Shown here: positions 55,752 through 64,000 of the stretch, one piece after another
Position numbering within the stretch: position 1 is the stretch's first letter
Layout of the letters: each line of letters opens with the position of its first letter
Assembly (NCBI GenBank): GCA_035771175.1
Contig: CM069603.1
Span: 28,302,308-28,366,307 of the forward strand
Length of the DNA: 64,000 bases
Source of the DNA: Paratinospora sagittata
Taxonomy: Eukaryota; Streptophyta; Magnoliopsida; Ranunculales; Menispermaceae
Reading direction: 5' to 3'
Program-made: the position numbers and the translations under genes
Notes under the pieces: model-generated
Told to the model about the DNA's origin: nothing
What the model saw: the letters and a program-made list of their open reading frames with translations, nothing else
Databases searched by the model: none

Positions 55752-58529
55752 TGATTTTAGGATCTAGACACTCAGATTAGGATGTAGAGTGAGTTTAAAA
55801 GATAATTAAGATATCTAAAAATACTAAAATATATATATATAAGAGAATGAAGAGAGGGAGAAGGAGAAGAAGCATGTGAACAAAGAGATTCATGTACAGA
55901 TGTGTGTTGGCGCTGCTAAGAAAATTGAAAGAATCTTCACACCAAAACTTGATAAATACCAAATTATAGTAAAGTAAATTTTTTGATCAAGTAATATAGA
56001 AAGTGTGGTAGAATGAAAAGGAAGATACTGGAAAAAGTGAGCATGAAAAAGATAGATAATGAAGAAGATCTATAGGAAAATGAGAATAAAGAGGAGAGAA
56101 AAAAATTTATTATAAATTTTTTTTTTTCTTAAACCCCAATAGGTTACCAGTAAAGTATTATAGAAAAGAAGGATGGATTAAAGAAAGTTCTGAAAAGAAG
56201 GTTGAAATCTTATATGTAGAAGAAGATATTATATAGTGTAGAATCTCTTCTAGATCTTAAAAATCTAGATGTATAGAGATTATGATAAAGATAGGGTAGA
56301 ATTTTTTTGATCTCAAAAATTTACTTGTACAGAGATTATAATGTTTAGAGGATAGAGTAACAAAAATTATGATCTCTAAGATTTTGGTCTCAAGGAATAA
56401 ATAAGATAAGAGATTGTGATCTCTATTAACAGAGATCTTTTAACAGAAAATCTTTTAAATAAGGTGGAGAATCTTGTAAGGAATAAAAAAGATAGAGAAT
56501 CTTTTACAAGAAATTGTGATTTCAAGAGATAAAAAAAAAAAATACATTTTATTATGAAGAAATTGTATTGCATACTAAGTTGAGATGGTAAAGAAGAAGG
56601 AAAAGCATGTGAAGGGGACCATGTAAGACTGTAAGGTGGAAAGCATGGATGTGCGATGGTGCCCCTGAGAGTTATCAGAATCTGGTCTTTTGGTCAAAAT
56701 CAACCAGAATGGCGTGGAAGAAGAGAGATGAGAGAAGCGATGTAGGATTGGAAAGCCAGAGAGAGAGAGAGAATGAAAAAGAAGGGTTGCAGAGAGTTAC
56801 AAAAAAACAAAAAAATTATACTTAATGATTGCCTAGCTATGTGCTGGGCAAATAATTGCCCAACAACATGTTAGGCAATTCACCCAGTTATGATGTGCTG
56901 GGCTATCTAAATTAGATTGCCCAACTATGTGGACAAATAGTTGCCACTTATATTCATATAATACATAATAAAATCACTTATATTTATATAATACCTATAA
57001 AAGAATAACTATATATATTTAAATAATACATAGACTTAGTATTATAGACAAATATCTTGATATATAAATATACAGGGAGACTTTACATAAATCTTAACTC
57101 TCTAACGCCATAAATAAGAGATAGGAGTAAAGATGAATATAGAACTAGATGACAAATCACAGGTAGTAATAGAAGAAGACTGGCAGCAGACACAAATAAC
57201 AAAAAGGGAAGTTACGCGTTCTAGGAGGCAAGTAGGAGAATCCATGATAAGGTATTCTAAAGACGATTTTATGGAAAATCTAACTATCCTAGTATAAGAT
57301 CTAGGTGTTCAAATGTAAGAACAAAAGAAAAGTTTGGCAAATATTGGTAAGAATGTTAAGGAGCAATAGTAGAACAAGAGGTTCAAGCTATAAAAAGGTT
57401 ATTCAAGAGAACCTCACTCATTGCACTTCCCCCGTCAAGTAACGCAAGTTTATCTTCTAGGCCCCTCTACAACAATTTGGTTTCCAAGCGTGGTTGGATC
57501 TACTACTAGTCATCAAGAGCAAATATCTTTTGGAAGTGCATAATCTTTTCCTGTCGATTCAAGTTCTTCACAGCATGTCTCTACCTCGACGATCATGTCA
57601 TCATCACCATCTCTCAAAACTATAGTTGATACTCTATTAAATCTTAATGAATGGCCTTGGGGATTATTCCCATATAGTAACTCTCATCCACAAAATTAAA
57701 ATATGTGGAAGAATGGAAGCAATCCTTGTAGCTTCTATTAGGAAAAAAAAAATCAAAATTTAGTTAAAAATGAAAAAAATGCTTCTAATAAAAAAAATAA
57801 TAATTAAAAAAATATCCAAAAATGGAGGGGACAATTCCCAAATCCATTCCATGTAATGTACAAATTAAATAATTAATAGAAGTAGTGATATTATTGCTTG
57901 CTTGCTTGTTAGAGACTATAATTGATGGGGTACTAACGACTCAAAAATTTTAATTATGATCGTATTAGGAGTGGTATGGGACACTTTCTGATATGACTCG
58001 TGATTTTAAGATTTGAGAAGTAAATACCCTATGACCTTGTGTGGTAAATATTGGAAAAGACAGTTGATAATGACTATCTTTAAATTTGAACGGTATGGGA
58101 CGTACGAATTTGATGGATACTCACTATCCACTAGACATTTTCAATCATTTGCAAAACTTGTATGTGCGAAAAATATTACAAAACAAACCAAGTGAATAAT
58201 ATTCTGACCAAAAACACTTGGTCTATTTTGGTACCAAATCATTGGAGGTTATATTTATTTTATGAAAAAAAAATTCAAAGAAATCCCCAAAATAAATTTT
58301 GAAAATGAATTTTAAAGATATATTACTAATCTTGTCCCAAAATACAAACTTAGTGAATGGAACCGAAATAAACTCCATACCCTGAGCCTAGAATCTAGGT
58401 GGGCACCTAATTATAATAATTCATCTAAATATACTAAATAAAAATTCATCATTAATTATGAACCACAAGATGCCAGTACAGACTAAAAGACAAAATAATA
58501 TGAACTCTTCTCGCCTTCTAGTGTTGCCA
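55752..58529 (+). other. Internal non-coding part of the chromovirus-like element
   Basis: Mostly purine-rich (GAGAA, AGATT repeats) with no long open frame and no pol motif found. Around 56830-56945 there are overlapping hairpins. A short open frame at 58013-58195 matches nothing recognised. 57060-57250 has charged short frames that could be old gag, without a motif. Confidence 0.5.
56830..56945 (+). other. Overlapping hairpins with TTGCCCA motifs
   Basis: TGGGCAA...TTGCCCA (56845-56862) pairs as a 7-bp stem. AATTGCCCAACA...TGTTAGGCAATT (56854-56880) pairs as a 12-bp stem with one mismatch. Both use the same TTGCCCA, so only one can form at a time. Further TGCTGGGC and TTGCCCAAC copies follow at 56895-56925. 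Confidence 0.7.
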
Positions 58530-58760
58530 ATGAACGGATAAAGCTGAAAAGTTCTATAATGGACTTAAGCCTGAATTAAGGCAAACATTGTCAATTTTAG
58601 AGGTGGAAAATTATAGAGAAATTGTTAATCGAGCAATGCGATTCAAACAAGAAAAACAGTAACAGGAGCAGAGAAGGAACAATGAAAAAATACCATTTTC
58701 TCCTCAAGGACAAGGGAATCTAAGGAAATTTCATAAAAGAGGTGGCAAATAACACTAATG
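58530..58760 (+). pseudogene. Gag fragment of the chromovirus-like element
   Basis: The plus strand reads KAEKFYNGLKPELRQTLSIL then YREIVNRAMRFKQEK and a TAA. This matches the C-terminal end of the Gypsy gag domain (F..GL.PE......L then Y..IV..A). After the stop the same frame continues with PFSPQGQGNLRKF and Lys/Arg-rich residues, as seen before a zinc knuckle, but no CCHC motif follows. A dead remnant. Confidence 0.7.
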
Positions 58761-58901
58761 TTTTATACGATTAGGATGGCGAGCTCTCTATTGGTAAGAT
58801 TATAACTTAAAAATGATAACTTCCAAATTTATTTCCATATTTAGTTAGATTAACAGTATTAAGATAAAGTGGAAAAAACAAATTTCGAGGACAAAATTCT
58901 T

Positions 58902-58915
58902 AAAGGAGGGAAGAT
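58902..58915 (+). other. Polypurine tract of the chromovirus-like element
   Basis: AAAGGAGGGAAGAT touches the 3' LTR start at 58916. Confidence 0.8.
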
Positions 58916-60127
58916 TGTAATACCCTCAAATTAAACCAACTTAAACCCTAGGACCTTGTTTAATAATCATTTACTAAAAGTTCAAAGGACAAAAAATTTA
59001 ATACATCAAAAGAAAAAAAAATTAGGAAAAGAACGTAAACATCAATATCTAGAAAGATCCAGACATTTCAGAAAAAAGATATTTTAGGACATAAACGTCA
59101 ATATCTCAATAGATCTAGGCATTTTAGAAAAAAGATATCGATAAGACTAAGGATATTTTAGGACATAAATGTTAATATCTCAAAAGATTCAGGCATTTCA
59201 GAAAAAGGACGTCGATGAGATTAAAGATATTTTAGGACATAAAAGTCATTTTTGAAAAAGGCCAAGGATAAAATGGAGAAACGTACAATTTTTACTCCTT
59301 ATAAATAGGGGTAGTAAGGTTAAAAGAAAAATTATCTTTTTAAAACTTCTTTTTTTTTATAGCTTTTTTCCTTTCTCTAAAAAGTAAATTACGAAGATAT
59401 TCTGCCAAGGAAGCGATAAGACCTAGGACAGAGAGCCTTTGCGAACGTAAGGACAAATTTTGGGAACTTCGAGGTGGGAAGGAACCTATGATTTTTATTT
59501 CTTATGCTTTTTATTGGGTTTATGATATTCTTGCATTATTTTGGTTTCTTGCACACGGTTATTTTTATCACTAGTGATGTTTAGGGTATGCTAGCCCTTG
59601 CTGGATTGCTAATTGCAGCTTAATGAGATTCTGGGGAAGTTTCTCGAAGTTCTGTTACTTATGTTAGCGGTGCTCTCTTGTTGCTTGTGTGCTTACTTTG
59701 CTGGATTTCTTAGTTTAGCCTTAATATTGCTTGAATATATTTGCTTTAATAACTGGTATAAGAAGTGGTAAACCTGCTAGGGGAGCTTCTGCTCATCCTT
59801 TCATTTCTATCTCCAAAAAATTAGTATGGATATATATTGGTGGTGCTAGCAGAATGGTGGTGGTGGTGGTGATGACTCGAGTTCTAGAGGTTATTCTGGA
59901 AGAATTGAAGTTGGTGTAACTAAAAAACATATCAAGTTATTATGTAAAATATTTAATTATCAGTGTATTAAAATATAAGGACTTTATTTAGAAATTTTGG
60001 TCATGTTCTGGTGTAGTGAGAGAAAGTTGTAACCCCTGAATTCTCTGAGTCATATTATTGTATTAATCTGTGATTCTTATATGTATAGAAGAAGAAAGTT
60101 GGAAAGAAGAGAATTTGGGGTGTTACA
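58916..60127 (+). repeat. 3' LTR of the chromovirus-like element
   Basis: 1212 bp, TGTAATACCC to GGTGTTACA. One U3 unit is about 17 bp shorter than in the 5' LTR. Right flank CTAGA (60128-60132). Confidence 0.92.
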
Positions 60128-60132
60128 CTAGA

Positions 60133-60187
60133 ATACACGTATATCTCCCCAACATCAAAGGGATATTGAGTGCCAACGTTGAGTTTT
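60133..60187. other. Host DNA, spacer of the inverted repeat
   Basis: Short non-coding stretch between the chromovirus-like element and the right inverted-repeat arm. Confidence 0.5.
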
Positions 60188-60391
60188 GACATTGGCCCCA
60201 ATGGCCCCATAGATTTAAACTAACATCAATAACAAAAACAATATAGTTTTATCATTATAAATGGTTATTATACATTCAATTTTTCAACTAGGTAACATGA
60301 ATGCTTGTTTTGGGCATTTGAGGTCAACCTGGAAAGAAGACGCAACTGTTGACCTAAGGGGTTTTCCACACATATTCTTCCTAGTGTTTTG
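60188..60391 (-). repeat. Right arm of a 200-bp inverted repeat
   Basis: Reverse complement of 28995-29192 with few mismatches. Its right end runs into TTTTGATGATAACAAA, which looks like the start of a Copia LTR. Confidence 0.85.
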
Positions 60392-61573
60392 ATGATAACA
60401 AATAATATGACTACTTGTGCTAATGTTTTAATTTGAGTATGTTTCAACACTATAGTTACAATAAAGGTTAATACAAGATTCAAGTGCTTGCAAGTCCAAT
60501 TAAGTATATCAAATAAAGTCAAAGTCAAAGCTTGAACAAGATGACTTGAAGAGAAGTAGATGAGAGCTTACAAGTGCACCTAGATTTAGGTAGTAATCTT
60601 TCTTGATTCTATAGTTGCTCAATTATTTTGCCAAAACATACTTGCATGCATTTGATCGATTTTTAAATTTCATTTGATTGGTTTTCAAAGAATCTCATAT
60701 TAATTTGTTTTGACTTTCCTAAGTATTTTTACGTCTAAATATTCGAACCATATGTGTCAAAACTCAAACTATTCAAGTCTAGGCTCAAGGAGCTTGCTCC
60801 ACACGGTGAGGAGCCACTCCATAGTATATTTTGACTTAAATAATTTCATGAAAATATTTTAATTTATTTTCGAAAGTCAAATAATTTGCTCTTAACCTAT
60901 CTTGGCTTTCCTAAGTTGATTTGGAGTCAAAACATTTGAATCACATGTTTTGAAACTTAAATTTCTCATTGTTTCCATTTAAGGAACTCACTCCTCACTT
61001 GTTTTTCAACTCAAACATGTTCATGATGTGATATTCGAAAGACTTTGAAATCTTATAAACAAATTTTGAAATGTCTTTAAATGTTTTCAAGTCTCACAAC
61101 CTTGAACCTTGTGCCTTTACTCATTATATTTCACTTGATTCGGTTTAAGGAACTAATTCCTCAATCTGTGCTTGGGCTTAGATAACACGGGGAACTCGTT
61201 CTGAACTCAAAGAATGCATTCCGCAATTAATTTTCCTCCCAAGTTCCCGAGGAACGCGCTCCAGCAAAGAAGGAACGCACTCTGAACCTCAAACATGTCA
61301 AAAATTTGGAGAATCACCTTTTAGGAACCAGGGAGCGCTCTCCTCAAGTGGGGAACGGGGGGATGGGAATGCGCTCCCAGACCTATTTTTGTTCTCAGGC
61401 AGCTTGTGACTTGGGAAGCACGCTCCCTCAGGCAGGGAACGCGCTCCCCCTTGTGGTCCTCCGCTTTTTGGGTTTGGGGAGTGCACTCCCTCTTGAGGAA
61501 TGCACTCCCATGGGTATTTTTAGATAATTTTGAAGTAATACAAAAAGTGAATTTCGAACTTTTAATCTTGACC
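60385..61573 (+). mobile_element. Copia-LTR-like fragment with palindrome cluster
   Basis: Begins TGTTTTGATGATAACAAA, a start common to large Copia LTRs, and ends where the Copia RT (minus) resumes. It contains the densest GGAACGCGCTCC-type cluster of the window (61195-61510). No CCAACA-type end and no target duplication were found, so the boundaries are uncertain and it may be truncated. Open frames in this part are by-products of the GC-rich repeats. Confidence 0.45.
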
Positions 61574-61575
61574 AT

Positions 61576-62380
61576 TGAGAGAGATGCAAGCCATTGGAAA
61601 TCTGTTGAACCTCAATTCCCAAAATGTACCTCAGATTGCCCAAATCTTTCAGAGCAAACATAGAATGAAGATGAGAAACTAACATCTCAACTTCAGTAGG
61701 GTCACTGTTAGTGACAATAATATCATCAACATAGATCAATATCAACACACAAGAAGTTTGAGAAATTCGCATGAAAAGGGATTGATCTGCTTTTGAAGCC
61801 ACAAATCCAAATTTACACAAACACTCTTTAAGCTTATCAAACCAAGCTCCACGGGCTTGTTTGAGTCCGTACAAAACTTTATGAAGCTTGCAAACCAAAG
61901 TGGAACGTTGCACAAAACCTGGAGGTTGTTCTATCTATATTTCTTCTTGAAAATCACCATTGAGAAAAACATTATTAACATCAAGTTGCCTTATCACCCA
62001 ATGTTTTACCAAAACAAGAGTAAGCACTACTCGAATTGATGTTGGTTTAACCACAGGACTAAAAGTCTCAGAATAGTCAAATCCAGCTTGTTGGAGGTAC
62101 CCTTTTGCCACCAATCTAGCCTTGTATCTTAATATCGAACCATTTGGATTCTTTTTTAACTTGAAAACCCATTTACAACCAACAATTTTTCTATTTGGAG
62201 GTAAGAAAACCAGAGACCAAGTCTTATTATTCAAAAGAGCTTTATATTCTTCAGCCATGGCTAATCTCCACTTGTCATGATTCAAAGCTTCAACAACACT
62301 AGATGGCTCAAGAAAATTGAGATCATAAACAAAGGTTTTGGGCTTAAAAATCTCAGCTTTAGCTTTAGTAATCATGGAAT
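61576..62380 (-). pseudogene. Ty1/Copia reverse transcriptase fragment
   Basis: On the minus strand: EPSSVVEALNHDKWRLAM, EYKALLNNKTW, GCKWVFKLKKNPNGS, YKARLVAKGYLQQAGFDYSE, TFSPVVKPTSIR and RQLDVNNVFLNGDFQEEI. One TAG stop follows (about 61933-61935), then CKLHKVLYGLKQARGAWFDK and ILIYVDDIIVTNSD with the catalytic YVDD, and LGIEVQQISNGLHLSQ. This is RT from its start to the thumb, nearly intact save for one stop. It is cut at both sides: by the LTR-like fragment on the left and the Sirevirus-like LTR on the right. RNase H, integrase and LTRs of this element are not in the window. RT copies the RNA of the element into DNA. Confidence 0.93.
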
Positions 62381-64000
62381 TGTTGGCCCAGATATGTTCA
62401 AGAGCGGGTGAATTGGACACTTAGAAGATTTTAACATTTCTTTTAAATGTAAGAAATATTGAAAGTAGATTAAATAGAGTATAACAAATAAACACAATGA
62501 AACTAAAAGAGACAGTACAAACAAAATTTATAGTGGTTCGGCCTTACCTACATTCACTACCTAACCTCTTCAGTTAGGATTTGTCCATAATCTACTAAGG
62601 ATCTTCTTACAGGTGAAGACCAAACCGGTACACTTCTCAACTTACGGGTGTGAGAAGAACTGTTATACTCTCTCAACTTACGGGTGTGAGAAAAACCTTT
62701 TCTCAACTTTCGGGTGTGAGAAGAATTGTTACAACTTTGAGCAACACTTATTATAGCCTAGTGACTAACCAATCACTAATATCTGAATACAAGATGAGAT
62801 ATGATTCCTTTTACTTAGAAAAAGTAATACTTACAAAACTTTGGATTGAACCTTCTGTTACCACAGATTCAGCAAAATATGTATGATGAAGTTCAACTGA
62901 AAAACTGGTTCAGAAAGCTTTCGTATTCTTCAATGGATTTTCAAAATGATATAGATAAAGATCAACTAATCCAAAAGACTTAATGTATTTCAAAAGATCG
63001 TGAGTTTAAAAGCAGAGAGTAGAAGACTAACTTCCAAAAGTTTTTGCACAAGTGAAAACTGTTAATACATTTTGAATGGATTTCAATTTTAGTATTGATA
63101 GATTGGTTATCTTTGATCTGCTCTAAGGCATCATATATATATAAATAACAATGGTGCAATGGACTTGGTGATTTTGGCGCACAAAGACATTTCAAAAACA
63201 ACGAATACATTCTTTCCTGAAACAAATCGATTCAGCTCTGTGCAATTTACGGTGATAGCACTTGAATCTTCCGATCTTTCACGAAAGAGGAATGTTCTGA
63301 TAAAGTATTAGAACGTTCTGAAAAGATTCAAAAAGTTCTAAAAAGTTTTGCACAGTTCTGAAAAAGTAATATGAAAAAGTGTAAGTATCAGAACAGTGAC
63401 AGTGTTGAATTAGTGTCCTGATTGGTTAATTAGCGTCTTGAGGCGTAATAACAACTTTGTCGTTTTGTTCCTTGAGGGAGCTTATGAACCATAAGCGTCC
63501 TGCTGAACTCTGAAGTGAGGGCGTTACTTACTTGTAAGTGTCCTAACTTACTTTGGCAATTAAAACGATTGAACTTTGTGAGGGCGCTAATCCACAATTA
63601 GTGTCTTGCCTTGTTTTAAACTATTTAAAGTAATGAGGGTGCTACTAATGAGTAAGCGTCCTGATATTTTAAAAATAATCTAAAACAACTGAAAGACATA
63701 AGGGCGCTTCTAAGCGATGAGTGTCCTGATATTTTAACTCGTAAATATAATAAGTGCGCCGAAGGATGATCAATGTCCTGAGAGTTAAAACATTGAAAAT
63801 AATCAGCGAGTTGATTCTGAATCAGCGTCCTGACAAGTTCACAGGTTGACTTAAGTGAGGCCACTATTGATAAAGTTGGCGTCTTGATGAATAAGTACAA
63901 TTCAACCTTGAACATTATCAGCGTCATAATATTTCATCAGCGTCCTGGCATACCAAGTCCAAGAGGGCGCTGTTGAGACATTAGTATCCTGATGGACGCT
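62381..64000 (-). mobile_element. Sirevirus-like LTR, copy 4 (runs off the window)
   Basis: Minus orientation; on the plus strand it begins TGTTGGCCCAGATATG, the reverse complement of the family's 3' end. TATA-like box ATTTATAGTGGTT at about 62526-62538. CTACCTAACCTC...TTAGGATT box follows, then repeated GAGGGCG(T/C)...GTCCTGA motifs (63480-63990). Left flank GGAAT. It interrupts the Copia RT gene. The far end is outside the window, so whether it is a solo LTR cannot be told. Confidence 0.8.

Larger units (their letters stand above)
54530..60127 (+). mobile_element. Chromovirus-like Ty3/Gypsy element, reduced
   Basis: Two LTRs (54530-55732 and 58916-60127) starting TGTAATACCC and ending TTACA. 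Flanks GTAGA and CTAGA (4 of 5). The primer-binding site resembles the initiator-tRNA-Met type. The end of the internal part, TTTCGAGGACAAAATTCTTAAAGGAGGG, is typical of chromovirus-type Gypsy elements (in short: a TTCGAGGACAAAATTC box and a purine tract). The inner part is only about 3.2 kb and keeps a gag scrap at 58530-58760; protease, RT and integrase are not seen. It is a deletion derivative or a non-autonomous form. Confidence 0.88.

Noticed and set aside
60268..60528. Minus-strand open frame of 86 codons
   Set aside because: It crosses the inverted-repeat arm and the LTR-like start; the left arm does not keep the frame.
61298..61663. Several open frames of 60-85 codons on both strands
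   Set aside because: They arise in the GC-rich palindrome cluster of the Copia-LTR-like fragment, with no protein similarity.

Overview
The window looks like plant nuclear DNA, most likely from a flowering plant. It is AT-rich and has one tRNA-Cys(GCA)-like gene with plant-type flanks. Almost all recognisable coding sequence belongs to plant LTR retrotransposons: the Ty3/Gypsy Tat and Athila lineages, a chromovirus-like element and Ty1/Copia. I found no convincing host protein-coding gene. Species cannot be told from this sequence.

Layout, left to right. (1) 1-4923 is AT-rich intergenic DNA with microsatellites, the tRNA at 2871-2942 (minus) and a LINE-type RNase H scrap at 3987-4190. (2) 4924-21627 is a Tat-lineage element on the minus strand. 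Its 5' LTR is on the right and its 3' LTR on the left. It encodes gag, protease, RT, RNase H, a second RNase H and integrase, and carries an extra ORF on the opposite (plus) strand between pol and the 3' LTR. Three solo LTRs sit inside it (9080-11201, 12927-14790, 16478-18439). (3) 21628-29415 is older host DNA with two more solo LTRs (22361-24990, 27376-28934). With the insertions removed, the host DNA shows traces of an ancient A-B-A'-B' duplication. (4) 29416-54492 is an Athila-lineage element on the plus strand with a perfect 5-bp target duplication (TAGGC). It is inflated to 25 kb by solo LTRs at 30695-32684, 34272-36193, 38111-39630 and 47257-52040 (the last contains another at 47725-49843), and by a truncated Athila-like non-autonomous element on the minus strand (42551-46872). 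(5) 54530-60127 is a compact chromovirus-like element with two LTRs and only a gag scrap between them. (6) 60188-64000 holds one arm of an inverted repeat whose other arm lies at 28995-29192, a palindrome-rich LTR-like fragment, a Copia RT fragment (minus), and a fourth copy of the 1.9-kb Sirevirus-like LTR, cut by the window end.

The elements act as three autonomous-type families plus derivatives. All reading frames seen carry stops, frameshifts or lost catalytic residues, so none looks able to move by itself. The boundaries are well supported: six insertions keep perfect 5-bp target duplications and several more keep 4 of 5. Solo LTRs (ten) outnumber elements with two LTRs (three), which points to frequent LTR-LTR recombination. 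I did not find an undescribed biological system that I could defend. The most distinctive features are the antisense ORF of the Tat element, the GC-rich palindrome clusters that recur inside unrelated LTR families, and mutually exclusive hairpins in the chromovirus-like leader.
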